DNA from: Trissonchulus latispiculum
Taxonomy: Eukaryota; Nematoda; Enoplea; Enoplida; Ironidae
DNA length: 64,000 bases
Direction: 5' to 3'
NCBI GenBank assembly: GCA_030248195.1
Contig: JASAND010007780.1
Location: 46,638-110,637 of the forward strand
Part shown: in pieces, positions 44,674 to 54,525 of the stretch
Position numbering within the stretch: position 1 is the stretch's first letter
Layout of the letters: each line of letters opens with the position of its first letter
Program-made: the position numbers and the translations under genes
Notes under the pieces: generated by a model
Database searches by the model: none
Seen by the model: the letters and a program-made list of their open reading frames with translations, nothing else
Told to the model about the DNA's origin: nothing

Positions 44674-46345
44674 CTATTAATAAGGTTGTGAGTGAAGCCA
44701 AGTATGCGTGAGGTGTGAATGTTGCGTAATTGTATCTGCGTAATTGTGTGAATAACTGTGAACGTATGACTGAAATAGTATGACTGAAATAGTAATAGTA
44801 TACTGAAATAATGTAGGTACGATTGTATGCGTGTGTTTGACGTTTAGATGAGCGTGTGAAAGTAGTATGTGTGAGTCTGCATGAATGGAATTACGTTTGC
44901 TGTGTGAGTATAACTGCATGAATGGAACTGCTCATGTAGACCCCTCGCGGAGGTCTTGAGTGTAGTCCGTAGGGAAACAGCTAGTTAGGCTATAACATTA
45001 GGTAGTAGTGGTGCACACGTGACTACTACTGAGTAGTGCACACGTGACTCTATGCCCATGAGAGGCTCGGCCAGAGCCTCAGTTCCATATTTAGCCAAGT
45101 AGGCCGGAACGGCCCCAAGCTTGGTCCTACTCGTTCGGTTGATCCTCAAAAATGTCAGTTTTAGTCTGTTTTCAACCTAAAAATACAAAATAACACATTA
45201 CGCGTTACACGATGCACAATTCGGGTCTCAAACTCGCACGTGAAAGCCAATCGGTCCGGGCAATAGTTGCTGGGGTTTAATCCCCACCACCTCTGTTTCT
45301 AATGGGTTTTAACCCATTTGATTCAGGTAGCCGACGTCAGCGCGAATCTCTGCCCTGCTGCCTGCCTGTGGAATCAAGCCTGATCACTTGTCTTGTCGGT
45401 ATAGTCAGATTGGTGCTAAGATTGTGTGAAGTGTCTGGATCCCGCCAGTGGTTACCTATCAGTTAGTAGTAGTCAGAATCCGTCAGTATCAGTCAGCCAG
45501 TGTGCTTACCAGTTCCACTCCTGTTTGCTGTGCGGAGATCAGTTCAGTTCCTGTGCCTTTGTCCAGTTCGATCAGCCTAATAGGTACTTGTCAGGCCTAG
45601 TTTTGACGCGGATACGGAATTTAGACCAGCAGAGACGTTCGGCTAACCTTGTATCACTTTTGGGGAAAAAACTACCTGTTCAACCTAAACCTCATCTCAC
45701 CACATTTCAGTCAAAAAGGCAGTATGCTCAGTGAAAGTGGTACCGCCTACGTCTTGATCCTCACCACGGAAGCCTGTCTATAAACTGATTGACAATCTGT
45801 ATTTTGTGCTATTTGTGAGATAATTATCTGAGAAAGCCGATCCGACCTTTCCGGATATAACCGACACCCTTCCAGCCTGTAACTGTCATTATCCATTTTA
45901 GAGACGGAGCTCTGCTCGAAATTCAGTTATTCTGGGCAGTCAATTATACGGAGACTCCAGACCAAAGCCAACCTCGCTCCCACTCGATTCGGATTATAAA
46001 AGGTGTTAACTAGTATACCTTGTGTGTGTGGTCCCAACAGCTACTGTAAGGGACAGAGTCACAGTAGAGGCTAGCATAGAGCCTAAGAGTTGAGTTAAGT
46101 CATAGCATATAGGATACCGGTGTAGTTAGCCCATATCAGCACTAGAGTGGGTATATAAACCTGAAGATTGTACTGTAACGACCCCGAAACCGGACAACCA
46201 GCCCTAATCGCGAAAGTACCAGTCAAACCAAACCAAAAAGGCAATTCTGGCTGACAGTATCTTGTATTGCTGTTGCTGTACACCTATACCTGCAGTGATT
46301 CATTGTCTGCTGGAATTTGGTAAAACTGTGTGTGTATTTGGTAAT

Positions 46346-46351
46346 AATAAA
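46346..46351 (+). terminator. Polyadenylation signal AATAAA in the 3' LTR
   Basis: AATAAA within GTAATAATAAATAATTATCC. The 5' LTR counterpart reads AATAATAAGTAAGC and has lost the hexamer. If used, the R region would be about 3.2 kb from the initiator. Confidence 0.45.
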
Positions 46352-46401
46352 TAATTATCCTTTTAGCTGCTTCGGCTTTCGCGTACGTTTCAGAGATCCC
46401 C

Positions 46402-46428
46402 AACTCTATCCGTATTGAGGTTAGAGTT
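46402..46428 (+). other. GTATTGA stem-loop with 10-bp arms, 3' LTR copy
   Basis: Identical to 25086-25112: AACTCTATCC, loop GTATTGA, GGTTAGAGTT. Confidence 0.7.
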
Positions 46429-46749
46429 GAAACTACAGTCGCCCATTGAGACTATGAATCCCAGTTCCCCTGCCCAAAACGAACTCACCCCATTCGACCC
46501 CATTTTAGCTCAGCTATTGAGCCCTGGTTGTCAGAACACCAATACAGCCAGTGCATCAATCTAAGCGAAGATCCATCTTTGCGTGCCGACCTTGACTCGT
46601 GTCTTGGATCCTGATCAGACCTAGTCTAGCCTAGTCTATTCTAGCCTTAACCGACTACATACGATCCCGAACAGAACAAAGGTTTATTGGAGATCACGAC
46701 CCACATCAAATCAGAGAGATCCCGTAAAGATCTGACAGAGTCTATTACA

Positions 46750-46753
46750 TATA
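46750..46753. repeat. Target site duplication, right (TATA)
   Basis: TATA directly after the terminal CA of the 3' LTR, matching 7383-7386. Confidence 0.6.
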
Positions 46754-46929
46754 TAAAATGCACATAAAACATTGTTCCAAGATGTTGTGCAACTGGCGTT
46801 GTAAGAGCAAAAACATAACAGCAATCAGCATGTAATCAATTAATCGTTTTATGACATGCTAATTAACATACTAATTAATCGTCAGTCATGTCTTATTTAC
46901 TGGATATTTTTGACTATATACAATAATTG

Positions 46930-47297
46930 ATCAAGAGTACATAATATGTAAGAGTGTGACAGCTGGCAGGCTCTCTGTTAACAGCTGCAGGTACTGCTCT
47001 GCACGCTGACGTCCCTCACAAATATGTATGCTCACTTCAAAAAATTTCGAACGCTATGCTTGCGTTCGAAAGCTCGAAGCAAAATCAAGTAGACGCACAC
47101 AGGCATTATGTTTTCGAGCTTTAACATGCATAAATACTGCCAGTAAGCGTACAGAAACGTATATTTGATACTGATTTGTGTGGGGGGGTCATTACACACG
47201 TTTGTGGGGGCACTCAGCCGTTAACGTGCAGAGCATATACCTGCAGCTGATAACAGAGAGTCTGCCAGCTGTCACACTCATACATTAACTCTTGATA
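46930..47297. mobile_element. MITE with about 90-bp inverted arms
   Basis: The left arm ATCAAGAGT..GAGTGTGACAGCTGGCAG..CTCTGTTA..CAGCTGCAGGTA is the reverse complement of the right arm ending ACTCTTGAT at 47297. Both contain GCTCTGCACG. No coding sequence lies between. A diverged relative with the CTYTGCACGCT word is at 56208-56376. Confidence 0.75.
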
Positions 47298-48449
47298 TGA
47301 CTAGCTAGCTACAGTGGTTTGTAGATCGATGTCGATAAAAGCACGATAAAATTGTTTGCTATTTCCAAGCCGAGGTTGAAATCGCTTTGCATCAGGAGGA
47401 ACTGTCGAAATCAGTAGGCGAGTTTACTAGCTACAGTGTTTTGTTATGTCGATAAAAGCGCAATTACCAGGGCAATGTTTAGATTTGCCAGAAACCCTTC
47501 CCAGGGGGAACAGCCAAAAATTTAAGATATTTTAAATTCCGTATTACAATATTTTGTGGAACTGTTCTCAGCGCCCAGGGACTGTGATTTGTTGGAATCA
47601 AATTTTAGATTTAAAGTCTTAACAGTTTTAATTAGGCTCAATTTAAATTTAATTAACTATTTAATTAATTATATTGAATTAATTTAAAATTTGACCTGAT
47701 CTTCAAATAGATACAAATTTAAATCATCAAAACTTAGTAGTAAAAATTAAATTGGGAGGCAAACTGTCTGCCATTTTGAACGTTGCCCGGTTATTAATAA
47801 TGGTTTTATCGCACAAAGAAACAAATTTTCAAAATTATGCTCAAGTTCAGCTTCTGGTGCTCCCTTGTGTCAATGTTTCTCAGAATCGAGAAAGTTCGGC
47901 ACAAAGGGTTTTGGAAAAACCCACGAAAATTCTCCTAACTACAAAAATTTTAATAATTTTCTCCCGCCTTGGGGGTGGGGGAGACGTCGGGATCCTACCC
48001 TAAATCTACCTAAAATTTACTGCAGAATAGTTTATTGGGCTGTCCCAATAACGCAGGCCGTTTATTTCTCCGTCCCCCAAGTCAAGACTTCTGGGGGTGG
48101 GGGTGGGGGGTTTGCTAAGACAAGCCCCCCCAACTGACTTTCGTAACTTACCACGATTGCTGTTTTCAGAGTTGCACCCTACACAATTGGAGAATTTACT
48201 AAGTCTTCAAACTTAAACCAAAAGCTTTTGAAAAGATTCTCCTAATTTTTGCGACTCTAAAAATATATAGAAACCTTTTTCAATAAATCGCAAAATTAAA
48301 TTAAAAATCGTTTCTGAAAAATTGCAAAATTTCACGTTTTTGAATTTAGCAAACCGGACTGTGGTCCTGTCATGGTTGCCAAATGTTAACTACCGGTTTA
48401 CTGTCCGGTAGCCAAACCGGCACTTAGATGGCGAATCGAATGCAGTGGC
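47298..48449. other. AT-rich spacer with a G-run patch
   Basis: No gene recognised. 47965-48135 has G-run sequence (CTTGGGGGTGGGGG and TGGGGGTGGGGGG) resembling the G/C-homopolymer repeats at 62783-63480, so it is probably an eroded copy of that family. Confidence 0.45.
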
Positions 48450-49154
48450 CTGTTGCATAAAAGTCAGTAGTACTTGACTACTGAATTACTGAATTATTGA
48501 ATTTGAATTCAGTAGTACTGAAAATTCCGTTGCATAAACGGCTACTGAATAATTGGACTACATAATTTCAATAGTTGAGTATTTCAGTAGTAAATGCTTT
48601 TGAAGAATTCCGCTTTCGCAATGAGTTTCAGTAGTCAGTTTCAGTAGTGCACATAATGTTCGAATTTCGAAATAAATAGCTATTTCTTATACAATTCAGC
48701 TTAAATAACTTAATAACTTAATAATAACTTAACTAATTTACTTTTTCAGGCAACACAAAATAATCTGATTAAATTATAAGTTCCAACCACAAAATATTAG
48801 CACATTCATTACAATCTACATAATAAGTAACTGATAAGTAATTATGATGTTATTAATGATGTTTTGCAAATTATTATTATCGTTGAACGATAATAATGCT
48901 ACTACTGAATCAATTCTATCAGTGGTGCAAGACTCCTGAATTTTTTATTACTTTTCAGTAGTAAATAGTTAGTACTACTTAATTTTATGCAACAGGCACT
49001 ACTGAAAATTGTCGAAAACGACTACTGAAACACTACTGAAATGGGTTTCAGTAGTACTTCAGTAAGACTGATTTTTATGCAACTCCACTACTTAATTACT
49101 AACTATTAGACTACTGAACCGCTACTGAATGTTCAGTAGTGTTTTATGCAACAG
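48450..49154. mobile_element. Inverted-repeat element with CTGTTGCATAAAA ends
   Basis: It begins CTGTTGCATAAAA and ends TTTTATGCAACAG. Internally there are further copies of the end motif (GTTGCATAAACGG at 48532, TTTTATGCAACAGGC near 48985, TTTTTATGCAACTCC near 49075) and dozens of ACTACTGA/TCAGTAGT words in both directions. No transposase. No clear target duplication, so the superfamily is undetermined. Confidence 0.7.
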
Positions 49155-50004
49155 ACCCAGGTTCTCAGACTAGTCCTACCTAGGGTGCAACTCGCTGTAG
49201 AAAGAAAAAACTGTAACTATAGATACCCTAATAAAAGACAAGGCACATTCTGCCTATAAGGTATATTATTTAATAGTAGAACTTATGGTTTTACTCAAAT
49301 AAGCATAGAATCAGGCAAATACAATGGATGGCTATACAGGCCGACACACCTCGATGACTGACAATACAATACTGGTCAAATATGCATACAAGCTAAGTTG
49401 AATGGTTGCTGTTTGACTAAGATTAGTTTGATCATTTGCTAAAGTAAACAACGTACTTTAGGGGTGGATTACAGTTAGTAAACTAGGTTTTTACCACTTC
49501 TACCTGTCCTCCACTTTCTTTTCATGAAGCGTTTCGTGATTTGCACCCTGAAAATCCCTAAAATTTCCTGTAAAAATCCTAAATGCCCTGTAAAACGGTT
49601 AATAGTGTTACTTAATCATTTACTGGAGTGGCAGGTATTTGTGATATATTTTCGGTTGCGAAAATACGTTTCATAATGTTGTGCTATCTTCATGGTTAAC
49701 TGGTTAACTGGTTATCCATCCCGTTAAATAACCGTGAAGATAACACTACAGGGAGATATTTTGATAATTCGCTTGTCGGAGATTGAACGTCAAAATTATA
49801 AACTTATATCAATCCCTATTTTGCAATTTCCACTCGTAATCGTTAGTCACATCACCTTGAGTTGAGAGATTTCCTTTGACGGTTGCGAACAGGACGCATA
49901 TTTCTTTCAGGAATCGCTGCCTCTGTATCTGGGTCGCCATTTCGGATATTGTCATTTTCCAAACTTTGAGGTTCTTGGACCACTTCTGGAAAAAGCAAGA
50001 AACC
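49155..50004. other. Spacer with no recognised gene
   Basis: Contains a tandem GGTTAACTGGTTAACTGGTTA near 49695. The minus-strand frame 49809-50045 may be the eroded tail of the relic pol at 50005-50340. Confidence 0.4.
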
Positions 50005-50340
50005 TTAATCAGGCCATAGGTCACCGGATGGCAGATCATCGGCAACTGGAATCTTGGTCTTTACAAGTTTTCTAGAATTCCAGATCTCATCGTTCTCTAG
50101 TCGATACGTGTGAGGTCCTTTCTTTCCAATAACTTTCAGAAGTAGTGAGAATTTTGAGCGCCCTTTTATTTTGTTAGGTAATTCATGACGGACGTAGTCA
50201 CCAACTTTCAGGCTATCACTGACACTTTATTGTTTCTTGTAACTTTCCTGATATCTCCTTGCTGTACACTGCAGCTTTTCTTCTGAAACAACGAATTCTT
50301 GAGTAGTACATTTCTCCTTCTTGTTAGAGCGCAGTTCATT
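50005..50340 (-). pseudogene. Relic retrotransposon integrase C-terminal domain
   Basis: The minus strand reads SLKVGDYVRHELPNKIKGRS (from 50220) and then LLKVIGKKGPHTYRLENDEI. This GD-V / G-RSKF / GPxTYRL pattern is that of the C-terminal domain of gypsy-type integrases. Upstream (to about 50340) readable KLQCTARRYQESYKK is separated by a stop. Nothing else of the element is recognised, so this is a fragment unrelated in sequence to the giant element's integrase. Confidence 0.65.
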
Positions 50341-50757
50341 TCAGACTGCAGTGAAACTTTCTCTTCCTCAAATTTCACTTTTGTGTGACACTATAATTGT
50401 GCAAAATTAAGGACATCCCAAAGCAAACAATGCTAAACTCTTTCAAACAATTTTTAACTGGATCAAGCATCACCTCGATTAACAAAAACGTTTCAAAAAT
50501 AATAACTGAATTCAAAGAGTATTAAATATTGAATAAGGTCTGCTTTCGTGGTGATTTTTGGAACTTTGGAGTTGGAAAGAGTGTTAAACATACATCGTTT
50601 TTTGCTTGTGACTCAGCATTAATAGGCACTCGTTGGAGGCCCCTCCCATGCTGCCTTTCCGTAGACCGCAAGCGGACAAGAGACGGAGAGACGAAGTCAA
50701 GGATAGAAAACATGACCCTCAAGCCAAGCTGGCGTACGGTTATATCGGACACACCCA

Positions 50758-50792
50758 GGGCAATACGTGCCATCTGCTGGCACGTATTGCCC
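50758..50792. repeat. Perfect 15-bp palindrome
   Basis: GGGCAATACGTGCCA-TCTGC-TGGCACGTATTGCCC, a strong hairpin 29 bp before a GGAACC microsatellite. It could mark the end of a small element. Confidence 0.85.
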
Positions 50793-50820
50793 CCTGCATT
50801 AGTGCTCGGAACGGTTCCAC

Positions 50821-50942
50821 TGGAACCGGTAGAACCGGAACCGGAACCGGAACCGGAACCGGAACCGGAAGGATTTTTAGAACCGGAACCGGAACCGGAA
50901 CCGGAACCGGAACCGGTAGCATTTGGAACCGGACCGGTTCCA
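50821..50942. repeat. GGAACC hexanucleotide repeat
   Basis: About 17 copies of GGAACC/ACCGGA in two runs. Several overlapping open frames (Glu-Pro or Gly-Thr repeats) come only from this repeat. Confidence 0.95.
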
Positions 50943-51931
50943 GTGTAATTTGTTTCAGATGTTTTGAAAAATGTATCCAAAAATTAAGTTTTCGCCTGCA
51001 AATTTTCAAAATTTTTCTAGCTTTTAAATAACACTTTCAGTCGGGAAATTCTGAAAATTTTTCTAGCTTTTGAATGTAGTCTTTTGAAAGTTTTCCGAAA
51101 CCTATTATGCGGCATTATTTTTTAACATGTAAGAGTTATAACTTTTTCTTGCATGTTGGTAAGATATGCAATTACTTTTGAGCTGATGATTCCTTTTTGG
51201 AGTAACCAACTTTGAAGCACTAATAATAATTGTTACTTGGAGCAAGGTATGTCTCTTGTGCATTTTATTGTGCACATGCACACTTTTTCCAAGCTGCACA
51301 CTTAAATTTATTAATGCACACTTAAATGCACAGTCAAATTATACTTCCGCTAACCACAAAGTGTCCTAAAAATTTCGAAAGTGCTTCAAATTTTAAAAAA
51401 AAGCTCTAGCTTAAAGCTGGGGGCTGCCGCCCCCAGACCCCGCATCTTCTTACTATTTTTTGATCAGAGCAACGTCGCAAAGACCTTACTTCTGTTCTAT
51501 TCTTTCTTGTTTACAAAAGCCACTAATTAATTATTGAAATATTTTGGCTTTGGGTTGTATTTATATACTTATATATGTCCCTTCATTGTCAGAAATAAGC
51601 GACTGGATTAAGCCAAGTTCTCTTAAAGTATTTCTTCACATTTTTTTCCTTTACAACGGTTCGACGCGTACAATGCTAGCTCTCTTACTGCCGTTTGTTA
51701 ATCTGTTAAAACGACAAGAAATTGTTCAGAAAAATTTTTTAAAATGCAACATTTTTTCCAAAATTTTTTCCAATAAAAACATTTTTTCCAAAACGCACCC
51801 TATTTTTTAATATGCACAAAAAATGCACAAATATCCGATATCTATCAAAAACAAACCCTAACTTGGAGTTAAGAAACCATCTTTATATCAAAATATAGCC
51901 TAAGATTTCTTTTTTTCTATTAGATATATAC

Positions 51932-52003
51932 NTNGAACCTANCTTTGGNTTTCTNGAGTTNTCACTNAATATNANAATNGGTGCNTACAGNTTNTCGCAN
52001 TTN
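51932..52003. other. Cluster of 15 ambiguous bases (N)
   Basis: Fifteen single Ns scattered over 72 bases. This looks like a low-quality or unresolved consensus, and sequence here should not be trusted. Confidence 0.95.
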
Positions 52004-52544
52004 TCTCTTAGTAGACAGTCGTTGACAAACAAACATATGAATTCTTTACTGTTTCAATTTTTACATTTTTCCACTTCTTACAGCTAACAATGTACCGCCA
52101 AATGTCAAGAAATAAGATTCCAGTGTATATGTCTTGCTGTATCAATGCAAAAAAGAAACATGACTAGTTTTTGAGCAAACAAGATAGAGGATTGCGAACA
52201 ATTAACAAATTCTTGGTCAATTGTCAAGCAAAATAAATCAGAGGAGAGGACCAGCTAATTAGTGGCAGTGACATGCTGTGAATGCGTAAATCCTATACTT
52301 AGTGACAGTTGAACAAACTATTACCATGGGACACAGGAAACGAGTTTAGGATTGAAATTTTTTACATATTCATTACACTTTTAACACATTTTAACACTAT
52401 TAAAACTGGCATAAAAATTAATTGCTATTTTACATGTAAATTAATAACGTTGAGCATATAACAACGTTGGCTCATAAGGTTTTGGTCCAATTTATATAAA
52501 AAACTAAAAAATTGAATTATAAGCCTTTTTACAAAAATCTCAAT

Positions 52545-52657
52545 TGGAACCGGAACCGGAAGCTAGAACCGGAACCGGAACCGGAACCGGAACCGGAACC
52601 GGAACCGGTGCTCTGGAACCGGAACCGGAACCGGTTTCAAAAATCGGAACCGGTCCG
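52545..52657. repeat. GGAACC hexanucleotide repeat, second array
   Basis: Same hexamer as at 50821-50942, in the same orientation, 1.7 kb away, interrupted by GTGCTCT and TTTCAAAAATC. Confidence 0.95.
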
Positions 52658-52942
52658 AGCACTACCCTGCATGCCAATAGTGCCTAGGATGGCTGAAATC
52701 TCTTAAAGCCTGCTTGGAAGGCTACGGGCAAAAGGTGGCTGCAGAAGAGGATCGTTGGGTGGGAGAGCCAAGCATCAGATAGGATAGGAGGGAAGGTCCG
52801 CCTACAGAATGTTTCTAACACAATGTTGCATACCTTTGGCGATCTAGTAAGTTGAAGCCTGTCTTGAAGTGAAAAAGATTAAGAAAATTTTTGAAGGTGA
52901 GATTTATTCCAAGACTTTACCGTTTCAAAATTATTATTTTCC

Positions 52943-54525
52943 ATGGCTGCATGTTCGATATTGCAGTGGAACTGTCGAGGCATTTGCCATAAACTAATAC
53001 TGAATTTAAAGACTTTGGATCTAAAAAGATTAACATTGCTTGCTTACAAGAGACATTCATTTCTGATAAAGTACAGCCGTCATTCCCTGGTTTTACCGCT
53101 ATCGCTTGGATCGTAGAACCCATTGGGTTGGATTGCTTACTCGGGTGTCCAGCTCTCTTAGTAGTATGTTGGTGACGGAACGTTCTGATGGAGAGCTGGA
53201 AATGCAGCGGATTGAAGCTAATGTGGGATCCCATCTCACTAACATTTTTAACCATTACTGTCCCAGAACTGCTTCCAAATTTGGGTGGACCTTTGATTGT
53301 CTTAGGTGGCTTTAATGCCAGGAGCGTGAGATGGAGTTATTCCACCATTGATAACCGGGGGAAAGAAGTGGAATTCGCTGATTCAAGATTACTGAACATT
53401 CTACAAGAATCTCACAAATTCAACACTTGCATTTTCGGAAAGAATCCGTCTGTCTGCTATAATCCTGATCTAACCATGATTAAACTACCTTGAAGTTTGA
53501 AATATGCATTGACCGAGGAAGACAGCCTCGTATCAGACCACAAGAGTTTGCTCTTGTGCGTTGACGCTGAAGATAAAGCTTATTCCAAAATTCCCTTTCC
53601 CCTGCTTCATCGTACAGACTGGTGTCAGTTCGCTGAACCGTTAGATGCTGAACTTACAACCAGATGGCCTGACTGGGTTTCTGTTACCAATCCTGAGCAT
53701 TTATACCAAACATTTGTGAAGTCCATTGAAACCGTTGTAAAGACCACTGTCCCCTTTGGAACCGGGCTTAGGAATTGCCGCAAAATTAGATGTACTTTCA
53801 ACCGCTGCGGCCAAAAACGCTATTGCCTTAAAACGTCGAGCTTTGTCAGTCTATCTGAAAACAAAAACCCTCAAGCGAGAACCGCATTCAATTTCTATTT
53901 TGCTTGAGCCCGGCGGTGTGTGACACATAGAAAGAAAGAGGTTTGGTCGCGACGACTTTCCCATTTAAATAGTCGCCGGAAGCCAAAGGATGTGTTCAAG
54001 TTGTGGAAAATGCTTTCTTTTGGAGACCCTTCCTATAGTAATCATCCTATTGCTGACTCTCAAGGACAACTTCATTATAAGACTGGTAAACGCGCAAAGC
54101 TGCTCTGCCAACATTTTGTTGATGTGTGCGGCGAAAACAGCGATTTTGCTTCCCCCGACCTGGGATCAGTAGAGTTCCATTACCTAAAGGGCCTTATAAC
54201 CACTGCCTCGATGAATCCCTTCAAATGCAAGAGTTGAATCTCGCTTTAAGAACACTGAAGGTTCGTTCGAATTCCGGAAAAGATAATATAAGAAATGCTT
54301 ACCTAAAGAACCTCGGGGATATCCGCAAACGACTTCTGCTTAGACTGCTTAATCTGGTGTGGAGTAGCGGCAAGGTACCTAATGGGTGGAAAAATGGGGT
54401 AATCGTTTCCATACGATGCCCGGGAAGACCAGAAGCCTTGCATCTAGATATCGTCCTATCTGCTTATTGAGTTGTGTTTCAATAGTTATGGAGCGGATTA
54501 TCATTGATTTACACATGGTTTTAAA
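52943..54525 (+). pseudogene. Truncated non-LTR retrotransposon (LINE) ORF2
   Basis: From ATG 52943 the frame gives ILQWNCRGI, then (shifted) INIACLQETFISDK and PSFPGFTAI. Later come VLGGFNARSVRWSYSTIDNR and SDHKSLLLC, all hallmarks of the apurinic-type endonuclease of LINEs. Near 54230-54500 the RT N-terminus follows (ALRTLKVRSNSGKDNIRNAY, VWSSGKVPNGWKN, RYRPICLLS, MERII). At least four frame changes or stops break it, and it ends before the catalytic FADD region. The clade is uncertain. Confidence 0.8.

Larger units (their letters stand above)
7387..46749 (+). mobile_element. Giant Ty3/gypsy-class LTR retrotransposon (39.4 kb)
   Basis: Both LTRs start TGTAATGAAATTACTATTTT and end GAGTCTATTACA, giving the canonical TG..CA termini, and TATA flanks both sides. 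Order inside: 5' LTR, leader, gag relic, Env-like ORF, RT-RNase H, an antisense copia insertion, integrase, OTU domain, NADAR domain, Pro-rich ORF, structured 3' UTR, 3' LTR. RT and integrase motifs place it in the Ty3/gypsy class. No retroviral-type protease is seen. The size is exceptional, mostly because of an 18-kb 5' LTR carrying a satellite array. Multiple stops and frameshifts make this copy defective, but the LTRs are nearly identical in shared blocks, so insertion looks fairly recent. Confidence 0.9.
42419..46749 (+). repeat. 3' LTR, 4.3 kb
   Basis: Starts TGTAATGAAATTAC and ends TCTATTACA like the 5' LTR. It lacks the satellite array and several other blocks of the 5' LTR. It carries about 545 bp (45784-46330) absent from the 5' LTR, plus 43832-43880. 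It probably approximates the family's ordinary LTR size better than the 5' copy does. Confidence 0.92.
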
